From assembly GCA_036496425.1 (NCBI GenBank), contig DASXLG010000367.1:20935-84934 (forward strand): a stretch of 64,000 nucleotides of DNA, read 5' to 3'. Shown piece by piece: positions 45,422 through 54,665 of this stretch; position 1 is the stretch's first letter; every line of letters begins with the position of its first letter. The position numbers were made by a program, and so were the translations under genes. Source of the DNA: Terriglobia bacterium. Its GTDB lineage: Bacteria; Acidobacteriota; Terriglobia; 20CM-2-55-15. The notes beneath the pieces were generated by a model. That model did not search any database, was not told the DNA's origin, and saw only the letters and a list, made by a program, of their open reading frames with translations.

Positions 45422-48400
45422 TTAAAGTGCAATCTCGACAGGGCCCGCAGACGGCTTCAACAATTCCACCATTTGCGAGGCGAGCGGGCTGATGCGCGAT
45501 CCCGGCAGAACGATACCCGCGAGATTCAGCGGATCGGCCGCCGGAATCTTCAACGCCGTGTCGGCGGGCATTCGCCGTATCGAGCGCAGCAGATCGACGG
45601 CCTCCCCGCGCGCAAACTGTTCGCCGAGAAAACCGGAAACGAACCTCCCGCCCCGGATTTCGCCTCGCGCTTCCATACGGCGCAGCGCAACCAGCAGATC
45701 GCGCCAGGCCGGCGCCAGAGTTTCGCGGGCAATCAGATCGCGGAAGATCAGACCCCAGCGCAAAAGAATCTGGCGGGCAAACGCTTCGGCGCGCTCATCC
45801 GAAGACGACGCGGGCTCCGGATGTTCCAGCAGCGCCCAGCGGCCCGCGGCATGACGCGGCATCTTGAGACGCGAACTGCCTTCGCCGCGTCTGCGTTTCG
45901 GATCCACCAGCGCTCGAAGGTTTTCAAAACCGTCCGCCGTGACAAGACCGCCGGCCGCCAACTCCCACAAGGCATCCTCCACCTGGCTGGTCAGTAAACC
46001 TGTCGTTTTTGCGAGCTCCGGAAGGAACGATGCGCCGCGCTGTTTCAACGCTTCGAAGACCTGGCGACCGGAGTCCGAAATGCCGTCCGCAAGCGCCGAC
46101 GATTCGAGCAGCCACGGCGCATCTTCACGCAGGAAGATGGCGACCGGAGCGACACGCGTCGGCCGGACGCGTTTCGCCGGTGATGGATGCGCTCCCGAGT
46201 CTCCCGAAAGGACGAGCGACGGATGCGGCGAAAGACGGCCCCACATGACCTCGCCGGACAGACACAGCCGGTCCAGCAAGTCCGGCGTATACCGCGCGAT
46301 CCGTCGGCGCAGGACTTCCGACTCCCATGCGGCGGCTGAAATCTCATATCCCTGAAGCTGTTTGAGAACCTGAAGCGTGCCGTCGACTCCGTGAAGCTGC
46401 GTTCCTGGTGCGACATGCTGCCAGGTAAAGAGGAAGCGCATGAAGTCGGCGGATGTGACGGGCTCGATTTCCTTGCGCAGCTTTCCGAGCGTCATCCGGT
46501 GAATGCGCGCGAGCAGGCGGCGGTTGCACCATTCGATCTCGCTGTCCGGCAGCTTGGAATCGGGAGTGAAGCGGCCGCGCAGAACCTGGCCGGAAGCTTC
46601 GAGTTTTGCCATTGCGGATTGGACGACGCCGCGCGGCAACGCCAGCCGGCCGGCCAGAGCGGTGACGGTCATGGGGCCGGTGGATTCCATCCAGCCACGA
46701 ACCGCCGCAAGAATGCCTTCCTCGGATTCGACTGTGCCGGCGCGTTCGGCGGCAATCCAGAATGGGCGGCCGCCGCGTTCGATGATGTGGACGCGGCGCA
46801 TCTTGCCGAGTGCGTCGAACAAGGCCTGCCATTCCGGGACGGGCGGCAGAGCCATCAACGTCAGCAGGGCATCGTGGAGTTCGTCGGCATCGCGCACGAC
46901 GGGCCACGATTCGCTGAAGACTTCTTCAATCGCTGCGGGATCGAGCGCTCCGATGTCGCCGGCGTCGCTGCCCAATGTCCGCCGCATCTGCACGGCGCGC
47001 GCGCGCCGTTCTTCGAGCGGCGCGTCGTCGAGGTAGGCATACGGATTCGCGTTCAGAATCTCGTGCGAGAGCGGCGACGGTTCGGCAGTATCGATGGCGA
47101 CGGTCCGGACGTCGCCGGCTCCAATCGCGTCGAGCAGCGCCTTGAGGCCATCGATATCCATCGCTTCATGGAGGCAGTCTCGAATTGTCTCCTTGACGAG
47201 AGGATGGTCCGGAATCCCGATGTCCGGTCCGACCAGGTTTTCGCCGCAGGCGGCCTGATCGGGAAAAACCGCCGCCAGAAGATCGTCGGACCGCATCCGC
47301 TGAATCGGCGGCGGCACCTTCCGGCCGTGCGAGAATCGCAGGATCGCGAGGGCGCGCGACGCATTCCAGCGCCACCGCGCGGTGAACATAGGCGAGTCGA
47401 GCAGAGCCTGCGTCAGGATGTCTTCGACCGTGTTGACGTTCAGGAAATTGAAGACAAGTTCCAGCGGAAAGCTGTGCTGCTCGCCGAGCGAGATCACGAT
47501 GCCGTTGTCGGTCGCCGCCGCTTGAAGCTCGAAGTTGAACGTCCGGCAGAATCGCTTCCGCAGCGAAAGACCCCAGGCCCGATTGATCCGCGCGCCGAAA
47601 GGCGCATGAATCACGAGCTGCATGCCGCCGCCTTCATCGAAAAATCGTTCGGCAATGACGGTCTGCTGTGTCGGTATGGCGCCCAATGCGGCGGCGCCCG
47701 CCCGGACATACAAAGCGGCCTGTTCGGCGCCGCGCCGGTCGAGCGCGCAGTGTTCGATCAGCCATTCGACAGGCTCGGCTTGCTGCACGATCTGTTCCCG
47801 GATATTCGCAACCTCTTCGGAGAGCTCAACCGTGCGGCCGGGCGCTTCTCCGCGCCAGAAAGGAATCGAAGGCGCTGCCCCATGCGCGTCCTCGACACGG
47901 ACGCGGCCCGATTCGACCCGCCGGATGCGCCAAGAAGTCGTACCCAGAAGGAAGACATCGCCGGCCAGGCTCTCGACCGCAAAGTCCTCGTCCAGCGTGC
48001 CGACGATCGTTTCCTCCGGCTCGGCGACCACGTAGTAATTTGCGTTTTCGGGAATCGCACCGCCCGAAGTGATGGCCGCAAGCCGGGCGCCGCGGCGGCC
48101 ACGAACCATATTGTTGATCTGATCGCGATGGAGGTAAGCGCCGCTGCGGCCGCGCTGCGTGGCGATGCCTTCGGAGAGCATCTCGATGATGTCGTTGAAG
48201 TCGTCGCGCGGCAGATCGCGATACGGATAGGCCTGCTGGATGAGTCTATAAAGGTCGTCTTCATTCCAGCCTTCGCAGGCCGCGGCCGAGACAATCTGCT
48301 GGGCCAGAACGTCGAGCGGCCACGACGGGATCTCCAAGGCATCGAGATCGCCGGCGCGGATGGCATGGACCAGTGCCGCGCATTCGACCAGCTCGTCGCG

Positions 48401-49534
48401 CGTTGTCGCGAACAGGCGCCCTTTCGGAATGCTCAGTGGATCAACGCGGTGTCCCGATCGGCCGATGCGCTGAAGCGCGACGGCGATCGATCGCGGCGAG
48501 CCGATCTGGCAGACCAGATCCACGGACCCGATATCGATGCCCAATTCGAGCGATGCCGTGGCGACGACCGCGCGCAGTTCGCCGTTCTTCAGTTTTTGTT
48601 CCGCTTCGAGCCGAAGTTGCCGTGAGAGACTGCCGTGATGAGCGAGAACCGCGCTTTCGCCCATGCGCTCCGCGAGATGATGCGAGACGCGTTCGGCGTG
48701 CCGGCGCGTGTTCACGAAGATCAGGGTCGTGCGGTGCTCAAGGATGAGTTCAGCAAGGCGGTCGTAAATCTCACCCCACATCTCATTACTGGCGACGGCG
48801 CCGAGTTCGTCTTTCGGCACCTCGACGGCAAGATCCATCTTTCTGCGGTGTCCGCTATCGATGATGCGGACGGGTTTGTCGGGCACGACAAACTTCGCGA
48901 CCTCTTCAATGGGCCGGACCGTCGCGGACAATCCGATGCGCTGCGGTTTGCTGCCGCCGGCCTTCGCCACAAGATCATCCAGACGGACGAGGGACAGCGA
49001 GAGATGCGCGCCGCGCTTGTCGTCGGCCAGCGCGTGGATTTCATCGATGATGATGGTTCGCGCGGTTTTGAGAAACTCGCGGCTGCGTTCGGCCGTCAGG
49101 AGAATAAAGAGCGACTCGGGCGTCGTGACCAGAATGTGGGGCGGCCGCTTGATCATCTGCTGGCGTTCCCACATCGGCGTGTCGCCCGTCCGCACGGCGG
49201 CGCGGATCGGCGGCATCAGCAGGCCTTTCTCGCCGGCGAGCTTTGCGATTTCGGCGAGAGGCCGTTCCAGGTTCTTCTGGATGTCGTTGCTGAGGGCTTT
49301 CAGCGGCGAGACGTAGACGACTTCGGTTTCGTCTTCAAGCGAGCCGTCGAGCCCGGCCCGGACGAGGCGATCCAGGCAGGAGAGGAACGCGGCGAGCGTT
49401 TTGCCGGAACCGGTGGGCGCGGAGATGAGGACATCGCCACCGCTACCAATCTCCTTCCATGCGAGTTGCTGCGCTTCAGTCGGTCCCGAAAAAGATCGCT
49501 CGAACCATTCCTGGACGATGGGATGGAAGTTCAC
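45422..49534 (-). CDS. lhr: Large helicase-related protein Lhr
   Basis: A 1370-residue superfamily 2 DNA helicase involved in repair. All helicase motifs are visible: I LISAPTGSGKTLAAFL, Ia YVSPLKALSND, II IIDEIHALADDKRG, III GLSATV, V VVATASLELGIDIGSVDLV and VI ALQRIGRSGHR. They are followed by the WH, Lhr-core domain 4 and a long C-terminal extension with winged-helix segments. The start is taken as GTG 49534 (VNFHPIVQEWF); a longer frame begins in a CTTGTG-type repeat arm and encodes PLCFLCSTEF, which is repeat sequence. Length suits full-size bacterial Lhr. Confidence 0.94.
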   Translation of the reverse strand: MNFHPIVQEWFERSFSGPTEAQQLAWKEIGSGGDVLISAPTGSGKTLAAFLSCLDRLVRAGLDGSLEDETEVVYVSPLKALSNDIQKNLERPLAEIAKLAGEKGLLMPPIRAAVRTGDTPMWERQQMIKRPPHILVTTPESLFILLTAERSREFLKTARTIIIDEIHALADDKRGAHLSLSLVRLDDLVAKAGGSKPQRIGLSATVRPIEEVAKFVVPDKPVRIIDSGHRRKMDLAVEVPKDELGAVASNEMWGEIYDRLAELILEHRTTLIFVNTRRHAERVSHHLAERMGESAVLAHHGSLSRQLRLEAEQKLKNGELRAVVATASLELGIDIGSVDLVCQIGSPRSIAVALQRIGRSGHRVDPLSIPKGRLFATTRDELVECAALVHAIRAGDLDALEIPSWPLDVLAQQIVSAAACEGWNEDDLYRLIQQAYPYRDLPRDDFNDIIEMLSEGIATQRGRSGAYLHRDQINNMVRGRRGARLAAITSGGAIPENANYYVVAEPEETIVGTLDEDFAVESLAGDVFLLGTTSWRIRRVESGRVRVEDAHGAAPSIPFWRGEAPGRTVELSEEVANIREQIVQQAEPVEWLIEHCALDRRGAEQAALYVRAGAAALGAIPTQQTVIAERFFDEGGGMQLVIHAPFGARINRAWGLSLRKRFCRTFNFELQAAATDNGIVISLGEQHSFPLELVFNFLNVNTVEDILTQALLDSPMFTARWRWNASRALAILRFSHGRKVPPPIQRMRSDDLLAAVFPDQAACGENLVGPDIGIPDHPLVKETIRDCLHEAMDIDGLKALLDAIGAGDVRTVAIDTAEPSPLSHEILNANPYAYLDDAPLEERRARAVQMRRTLGSDAGDIGALDPAAIEEVFSESWPVVRDADELHDALLTLMALPPVPEWQALFDALGKMRRVHIIERGGRPFWIAAERAGTVESEEGILAAVRGWMESTGPMTVTALAGRLALPRGVVQSAMAKLEASGQVLRGRFTPDSKLPDSEIEWCNRRLLARIHRMTLGKLRKEIEPVTSADFMRFLFTWQHVAPGTQLHGVDGTLQVLKQLQGYEISAAAWESEVLRRRIARYTPDLLDRLCLSGEVMWGRLSPHPSLVLSGDSGAHPSPAKRVRPTRVAPVAIFLREDAPWLLESSALADGISDSGRQVFEALKQRGASFLPELAKTTGLLTSQVEDALWELAAGGLVTADGFENLRALVDPKRRRGEGSSRLKMPRHAAGRWALLEHPEPASSSDERAEAFARQILLRWGLIFRDLIARETLAPAWRDLLVALRRMEARGEIRGGRFVSGFLGEQFARGEAVDLLRSIRRMPADTALKIPAADPLNLAGIVLPGSRISPLASQMVELLKPSAGPVEIAL

Positions 49535-49544
49535 GAATTCAGTG

Positions 49545-49573
49545 GAACACAAGAAGCACAAAGGCACAAGGGC
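49545..49573. repeat. CTTGTG-type repeat, single arm (copy 6)
   Basis: GGAACACAAGAAGCACAAAGG followed by CACAAGG: three phased 9-nt words, one arm only, immediately upstream of the lhr start. No complementary arm is seen within the next 150 bp. Confidence 0.8.
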
Positions 49574-49729
49574 GGGCGTGGGCCGGTTCTGTCAGAGGAA
49601 AAAACGGCGGCAGCGGGCTGTCCGTTTTGCCTTCTCGTGGTGAGCTCACTCCATTCTTATCAACAACTAAAGAACACGGCAGGCGGTGTGCAACTGAAAT
49701 TCAAAAGGGTCAAAATAAGGAGGAGGGAT

Positions 49730-50089
49730 ATGAGCAGAGCATCATTCGTCATCATGGCGCTTTCAGGTATCTTGCTCGTCGCTCCATTCGCGGCGGCACA
49801 AGAGTGCAGCTCGGATTGCGCACAGCAATCGTTGCTCCCGATGCTGAATCATGAACAGGTTGAGAGCGTTCAAATCGAATTGCTCGAGCGAGGCATCGTG
49901 CCGGTTTTCAGTCAGGACACTGAAATGGACAAAGCCTACCTGGAGGGAGTCATCGCCGTATTTCAGGAAGTGAACAATATGCCCGCGACGGGCCAGCTCG
50001 ACGCGGAGACAATGGATGCACTGGGCATCCCGCTTCCAAAATCCGCTGTAAGCGCGCCTGAGATACAACGCGCGAAGCCATCGAAATAG
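49730..50089 (+). CDS. Secreted peptidoglycan-binding-like protein
   Basis: A 119-residue protein with a strong ribosome-binding site (AAGGAGGAGGG, 49718-49728) and a signal peptide (SFVIMALSGILLVAPFAAAQ). The mature part has VESVQIELLERGIVPVFSQD, AVFQEVNNMPATGQLDAETM and DALGI, the helical pattern of the peptidoglycan-binding PG_binding_1 fold, though shortened at its N-terminus where two cysteines (CSSDCAQQ) occur. It is probably periplasmic. A very long frame upstream in the same phase is only the antisense of lhr. Confidence 0.7.
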   Translation: MSRASFVIMALSGILLVAPFAAAQECSSDCAQQSLLPMLNHEQVESVQIELLERGIVPVFSQDTEMDKAYLEGVIAVFQEVNNMPATGQLDAETMDALGIPLPKSAVSAPEIQRAKPSK

Positions 50090-50297
50090 GTTACCGGCTC
50101 CTGATCCAGGAGACCGGCCGGATCGGAGCCACCCATAGCCGCCAGCCGATTGGCGGCCTCGCGGCGGACAAGTGCTTCCAAACCCATCTCTCCGAAGACC
50201 TCAGCGGTAACGTTTCCGCTTTTCTATTTCCGGCCATGCGTCCCTAAATCTTGTTTCCTCCGGGGCGGTTGACGATAATACAGGCCAACGCAACAAA

Positions 50298-51251
50298 ATG
50301 AGAGACTTCTCGATTCGTAACTTGATCGCGATCTGTGCAGTACTCCTCGTATCCCATCGCGCGGCGGCGGTGCAATCCAGCAACCTCGAAACTCTTCAGG
50401 TTCGTCCGTCTTTTTTCATGATCGCCGGGGCAGGCGGCAACGTCGGTGTGCAGGTGGGCGAGGACGGCGTCGTGGTGGTGGATCCCGGATCGGTGGCCGC
50501 CGTGCCGGATGTGTCGGCGGCGATCAGGAAGATTTCGGCGAAGCCCATCCGCTACATCATCGATACGGGGCCTGATGCAGATCATGTCGGCGGCAACGAA
50601 GGGCTGTCGAAGGCTGGAGAAAAGTTTTTCGCCTCCAGCACTCTGGGCGGTGGCGCAGCGGACTCTTTCGCTCCGATAGTTGCTGTCGAGAATATTCTCC
50701 GGCGCATGACCGGGTTTCCGGCCGGAGCACAGCCGACAGACGTTTTTCAGTATGCGCGGCAATACATGTATCTGAACGGCGAGGCAGTTGAAGTCCTGCG
50801 CCAGCCTGCAGCGCACACCGATAGCGACGCCATCGTATTCTTCAGACGGTCCGATATCGTCGTTGCCGGCGACGTGCTCGACACGCGGCACTTCCCCGTG
50901 ATCGATGTCGACCGCGGCGGCAGCATCCAGGGCGAGATCGCGGCGCTCAATCGGATCGTCGAACTGGCTGTGCCGTCGGTGCCGCTGGTATCGCACGAGG
51001 GTGGCACGATCGTCGTTCCCGGCCACGGCCGGCTGTGCGAGCAGTATGACGTGGTCGAGTATCGCGACATGGTGACCATTATCCGGGATCGGGTTCGCGA
51101 TCTCTTGAAGGCGGGACGGTCGCTTGCCGAGGTCCAGGCGGCGCAGCCGGCAAAGGGATACATGGGACGCTACGGCAACGCGGGAGGCGACTGGACGACA
51201 GATCGCTTCGTCGAAGCGGTATATCGCAGTCTCGTGAAGGAGAAGTCATGA
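50298..51251 (+). CDS. Secreted MBL-fold hydrolase with altered metal motif
   Basis: A 317-residue metallo-beta-lactamase-fold protein with a signal peptide (about residues 1-24, ending RAAA). The first metal motif, normally HxHxDH, reads DTGPDADHVGGNE, so the first two His are replaced by Gly and Asp while the DH is kept. The remaining ligands are present: QPAAHTDSD, VVAGDVLDTRHF and VPGHGR. Activity may be mononuclear or absent. It is coupled (ATGA) to two paralogous secreted proteins. Confidence 0.82.
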   Translation: MRDFSIRNLIAICAVLLVSHRAAAVQSSNLETLQVRPSFFMIAGAGGNVGVQVGEDGVVVVDPGSVAAVPDVSAAIRKISAKPIRYIIDTGPDADHVGGNEGLSKAGEKFFASSTLGGGAADSFAPIVAVENILRRMTGFPAGAQPTDVFQYARQYMYLNGEAVEVLRQPAAHTDSDAIVFFRRSDIVVAGDVLDTRHFPVIDVDRGGSIQGEIAALNRIVELAVPSVPLVSHEGGTIVVPGHGRLCEQYDVVEYRDMVTIIRDRVRDLLKAGRSLAEVQAAQPAKGYMGRYGNAGGDWTTDRFVEAVYRSLVKEKS

Positions 51252-52000
51252 GAACCTGGTTGGTGCTCCTGGGAATGACGCTCATCGCGCTCGCCCCGCC
51301 GGCAACAGCGCGCGCGCAACAGCGCGGCGGCGGAGCGGCAAGGCCGGCGCAGCAGTCCGCGCCGATCGACCTCACCGGCTACTGGGTCTCCTATGTGACC
51401 GAGAATTGGCGCTACCGCATGGTCACCCCCGCCAAGGGTGAGTATCGGCGTATTCCGGCCTCGCCCGCTGCACTGCCGATCATCAACGCCTGGGATCCGG
51501 CCGCCGACGAGCGGGCCGGCAACCAATGCAAGTCCTATGGAGCGGGGAATATCATGAGCGTGCCCGGGCGATTGCACATTACCTGGCAGGATCCCGACAC
51601 ACTGCGCATCGACACCGACGCGGGCACTCAGACGCGCCTCTTTCATTTCACGCAGAATCCCTCTGCGGCAACGTCCCCTGGACCGCCGGGCTGGCAGGGT
51701 ACATCGATCGCGGCATGGGAACGCGCGGCAGGACCCGATGGCGGCGGCAGCCTGCGCGTCGTCACAACGAATCTGCGCCCCGGCTACCTCCGAAAAAATG
51801 GCGTGCCGTACAGCGAGCGTACGACCGTGACAGAGAATTTCGACGTCGCGTCGCTGCCGGATGGCGGCAAGCTTCTGCTTGTGACGACCGTTGTTGAAGA
51901 TCCGGGATATCTGACCGGTCCTTATATCGTGAGTCCACATTTCAAAAAGGAGACAGACGGCTCCAAATGGGATCCAACGCCATGCTCATCCACCTGGTAA
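51248..52000 (+). CDS. Secreted protein of unknown function (paralogue 1)
   Basis: A 250-residue protein with a signal peptide (MRTWLVLLGMTLIALAPPATARAQ) and a Gly/Gln/Ala-rich linker. A beta-rich domain starting DLTGYWVSYVTENWRY follows. The pattern GYLRKNGVPYSERTTVTENF then VTTVVEDPGYLTGPYIVSPHF recurs in the next gene, so the two are tandem paralogues. Conserved in amidohydrolase/MBL neighbourhoods of acidobacterial genomes as far as I recall, without known activity. The ATG overlaps the MBL stop. Confidence 0.75.
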   Translation: MRTWLVLLGMTLIALAPPATARAQQRGGGAARPAQQSAPIDLTGYWVSYVTENWRYRMVTPAKGEYRRIPASPAALPIINAWDPAADERAGNQCKSYGAGNIMSVPGRLHITWQDPDTLRIDTDAGTQTRLFHFTQNPSAATSPGPPGWQGTSIAAWERAAGPDGGGSLRVVTTNLRPGYLRKNGVPYSERTTVTENFDVASLPDGGKLLLVTTVVEDPGYLTGPYIVSPHFKKETDGSKWDPTPCSSTW

Positions 52001-52887
52001 TCCGGCGCGCGATCGTCCCGCTCCTGTTTGTCGTTCTGGCGGCGCGCGAGGCGCCGGCGCAGTTCGATTTCGCGGGTTCATGGGCGCCCCTGGCGACCGA
52101 AGACGTCCAGAACGACTCGTTGCCGGTGGACTATCTAGGGCTCGCACTGACCGACGAGGCCCGCACCCGGGCGCTCTCTTACGACGAGTCGCAGAAATCG
52201 ATGATCGAGCGGCAATGCGCCGGTTGGGGAGCGGCTTACCTGGTGCTCGGTCCATTTGGCCTTCGCGTGACGAGCCAGACCGATCCCGTGAACAACCGTA
52301 TCGTTTCGTACACCATCGGCGCGTGGGAAGACTGGAGCGAGATGGTCATCTGGATGGATGGCCGCCTACAGCCCTCCGAAAACGCGCTTCATACGTTCGC
52401 AGGCTTCACGGCGGGTCATTGGGAGGCCGGCGCACTTGCAGCCCGGACCACGCGCGTCAAGGCGGGTTTCATCCGGAAGACAGGCGTGCCGTTGACCGAC
52501 GAGGCCACCATCGACTGGCGCTTCTTCCGCCATGGTGACATCCTGACCGTCCTGATGGTAGCGACCGATCCGGTGTATCTCGTCGAGCCGGAAATCGTCT
52601 CGAAGAGCTTTCGGATGTCGCGAACGCCGCTCGATTACCGTTCCGAGTGCGTGACAGGCTACGAAGGTCACGAACCCGGCGATAGCGTCCCTCACTTCTC
52701 GCCGGAGCAGAATCCGTTCGTCGACGAATTCATAAAGCTTTATCACCTTCCGCGAGAGGCCGTACTCGGATATCGCGACACACTCTATCCGGAGTACCGG
52801 AAAAAGATCAAAGACACGTACGTCCCGCCCCCGCCCTGCACCGCATCCTGCGGCGCTGCCGGCAACTTCGTCCTGCGGCCGCAGTGA
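51982..52887 (+). CDS. Secreted protein of unknown function (paralogue 2)
   Basis: A 301-residue secreted protein (signal MLIHLVIRRAIVPLLFVVLA, cleavage after REAPAQ). The mature N-terminus FDFAGSWAPLATEDVQND parallels DLTGYWVSYVTEN of the preceding protein, and GFIRKTGVPLTDEATIDWRF with VATDPVYLVEPEIVSKSF parallels its second block. It is longer, with a C-terminal Pro/Cys-rich tail (YVPPPPCTASCGAAGN). It starts inside the preceding gene (19-bp overlap); ATG 51967 is an alternative. Third gene of the MBL operon. Confidence 0.75.
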   Translation: MLIHLVIRRAIVPLLFVVLAAREAPAQFDFAGSWAPLATEDVQNDSLPVDYLGLALTDEARTRALSYDESQKSMIERQCAGWGAAYLVLGPFGLRVTSQTDPVNNRIVSYTIGAWEDWSEMVIWMDGRLQPSENALHTFAGFTAGHWEAGALAARTTRVKAGFIRKTGVPLTDEATIDWRFFRHGDILTVLMVATDPVYLVEPEIVSKSFRMSRTPLDYRSECVTGYEGHEPGDSVPHFSPEQNPFVDEFIKLYHLPREAVLGYRDTLYPEYRKKIKDTYVPPPPCTASCGAAGNFVLRPQ

Positions 52888-52918
52888 CTCAAGAATGAAA
52901 CCGGGGAAATTAGCGGCT

Positions 52919-53056
52919 TTGCCCAACGAAAGGGGAAGGAGCACAAAAAGCACAAAACAGAACACAAGAAGCACAAAAGATCGCGAGCCCACTTCTTGTG
53001 CTTTTTGTGCTCTTTTATGTGCCTCTTGTGTTCCGCTCCCGTTCCTTTGGGCAAAG
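52919..53056. repeat. CTTGTG-type palindrome, large imperfect (copy 7)
   Basis: Left half (GGAGCACAAAAAGCACAAAA, AGAACACAAGAAGCACAAAAG) and right half (CTTCTTGTGCTTTTTGTGCT, GTGCCTCTTGTGTTCCGCTC) are arrays of 9-nt words. The outermost segments TTTGCCCAA and TTTGGGCAAA also pair. It lies between the secreted-protein operon and the convergent encapsulin operon, so it may terminate both. Confidence 0.88.
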
Positions 53057-53064
53057 CCACTCCA

Positions 53065-53868
53065 CTAGGCGATCACACAGACCGCCTCTGGCGTCAGCAT
53101 CTGTGCGGCAATGGTTTCAACCGCGAACAGGTGGACGGACTTGTCGTCGTGCGCGCGGTAGCCGACAGTGAAATCGCCACCCACGGTAATCATGAAATCG
53201 CCGCCCCGGGTTGAAAACAGAGCGGCTCCCTCGACGGCGGGCGAACTGTAAACCTTCGCGATGACGATTCCGAGCTGTTTTGCTGCGGGATAGACGCCGC
53301 CTTCGCCGGTCTGTCTGAGGTAGGAGTAGTAATGGTGCGGCGACAGCACGACTTCGTAGGGCCCTTTGACTGTCAAAGTATCGAGTTTTTCGACCGCCGA
53401 CAGGAGATCGGCGACCAGACGTCCGGGTTGCGACCAGTCCGACATGGTCACTCGCGGCGTGTCCTTCCAGCCCAACAGTCCGGGCATTCCGCCGGAGCCG
53501 TACAGAATGAGCGCATCCTCGGTCAGAGCGACGTCGCGTGCAGCTTCCTCGATCGACTTCGATTCGAGTGCCGGTCCGACGCGCTCGAAGATGTCGATAT
53601 CCGCCCAGGAAACAGTGAAATCGGCGCGCAACTCGGTCAGCAACATCGCATCCGGAATAGACAGGCGTACCTTTCCGGCGATCTTCGGAGCGGGAGCACT
53701 TTTGAATGTGCCCAATTGCGTGGCGACGTGATTCCAGCCGCGAGGCCCGTCGAAGTCGACGATGCGCCGGGTGACGACTGTCTGTTTGAACATCGACAGG
53801 GCAGTGTCGTCAATTTCCTTCCAGACTTTTTGAGACAGGGGAGCCGCGTTGCGCCTTAACCATTCCAT
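53065..53868 (-). CDS. Encapsulin nanocompartment shell protein
   Basis: A 267-residue HK97-fold shell protein (linocin M18/CFP29 type). Landmarks: MEWLRRNAAPLSQKVWKEID, RRIVDFDGPRGWNHVATQLG, DIDIFERVGPALESKSIEEA, YEVVLSPHHYYSYLRQTGEG and GGDFMITVGGDFTVGYRAHD. It self-assembles into an icosahedral shell around a cargo enzyme. The gene directly follows, and overlaps by 13 bp, a ferritin-like cargo gene whose last codons contain its ribosome-binding site (GGAGG). Length is normal. Confidence 0.96.
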   Translation of the reverse strand: MEWLRRNAAPLSQKVWKEIDDTALSMFKQTVVTRRIVDFDGPRGWNHVATQLGTFKSAPAPKIAGKVRLSIPDAMLLTELRADFTVSWADIDIFERVGPALESKSIEEAARDVALTEDALILYGSGGMPGLLGWKDTPRVTMSDWSQPGRLVADLLSAVEKLDTLTVKGPYEVVLSPHHYYSYLRQTGEGGVYPAAKQLGIVIAKVYSSPAVEGAALFSTRGGDFMITVGGDFTVGYRAHDDKSVHLFAVETIAAQMLTPEAVCVIA

Positions 53869-54191
53869 CGTTTTCCTCCTGCCGCCGTGGCTTCAGAGGC
53901 CCCGGTTCGTTCTGTTATCGGTTCTGTAGTGAACAGGTACTTTTTCAGGTGCGTGTCGAATGCCGGATCATGCCGGCGGATCCATTCGAGCACCATCGAT
54001 GCGTGTTCCTTTTCCTCGTCGCGGTTATGAGCAAGTATGGTCTTCAGCGCTTCATCGCTTGTCGCATCGACGCGCTGCTGATACCAATCGATAGCTTCGA
54101 GTTCCTCCATCAGGCTGGTTATGGCGCGATGCAGGTCGCGTGTCAGTGGGGTAAGTTCTTCAGATGCTTCGTGTAAGCCTTCCGACGCCAT
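53856..54191 (-). CDS. Encapsulated ferritin-like protein (EncFtn)
   Basis: A 111-residue half-ferritin cargo. Two helices carry the ferroxidase pattern: EELEAIDWYQQRVDATSDEA and AHNRDEEKEHASMVLEWIRR (E, Y/W, ExxH). Such proteins dimerise to form the iron site and store iron inside encapsulins. The C-terminal tail (TERTGASEATAAGGKRWNG) lacks the usual LxxGSL-type targeting peptide, so cargo loading may use another signal. It is first in the operon. A terminator lies just upstream for the preceding gene. Confidence 0.92.
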   Translation of the reverse strand: MASEGLHEASEELTPLTRDLHRAITSLMEELEAIDWYQQRVDATSDEALKTILAHNRDEEKEHASMVLEWIRRHDPAFDTHLKKYLFTTEPITERTGASEATAAGGKRWNG

Positions 54192-54244
54192 GCAATTCCT
54201 CCAGTTCTTCGTCCACGATAGGTTAGCACTTCAGAATAAAAGAA

Positions 54245-54284
54245 AACGCCCCGCGATTCATCAGGAACCGCGGGGCGTTGTTTT
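54245..54284 (-). terminator. Intrinsic terminator (bidirectional form)
   Basis: Perfect 11-bp stem AACGCCCCGCG (54245-54255) and CGCGGGGCGTT (54269-54279). On the minus strand it is followed by TTTTCTTTTATT and ends the 54305-54562 gene. On the plus strand it is followed by GTTTT. It lies about 50 bp upstream of the ferritin start. Confidence 0.88.
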
Positions 54285-54304
54285 CGATTGGCTTGAGCGC
54301 CGGA

Positions 54305-54562
54305 CTATGCTTTGGCGGCCGCCGGTCCCTGGCGCACCATCAGGACGGATATTTCGTTATTACGATACCGAAAACCGGACCAAGGCGCCGAAGGCGCCTC
54401 CGGAATAACCATTTCCAGCCGGTCCGTGGAGTTCGGCGCGGTCTGGTGATAGCGCAGAATGTATTGTTCACCGGGGCCAAATCCTTGGCCCATCAATTCC
54501 AACTCCGTTACCATTCCTTGTTGAGTTGACAGCGTGATGTGTCGACTAATCATGATGGCCAT
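54305..54562 (-). CDS. Small protein of unknown function
   Basis: An 85-residue protein, or 82 from the ATG three codons later (MISRHITLSTQQGMVTELEL). It looks beta-rich with FGPGEQYILRYHQTAPNSTD and ends in an Ala-rich tail. No family is recognised. It is supported as a gene by a strong terminator directly after its stop and by ordinary codon use. It precedes the ferritin-encapsulin operon on the same strand but is separated from it by that terminator. Confidence 0.5.
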   Translation of the reverse strand: MAIMISRHITLSTQQGMVTELELMGQGFGPGEQYILRYHQTAPNSTDRLEMVIPEAPSAPWSGFRYRNNEISVLMVRQGPAAAKA

Positions 54563-54665
54563 GATAGTAGCACGCTTGTGACCACCGGCGTTGGTCCATA
54601 ACTCATTGAAAAATGGTGGTCGGTGCTGCGGCTGTCTACCAAGTTGGTTTGTGTTCCTTTTCCCT

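Noticed and set aside
46391..48625. 744-codon plus-strand frame antisense to lhr
   Set aside because: It is a codon-bias shadow of the conserved helicase; its translation is rich in Arg, His and Gln with no fold pattern.
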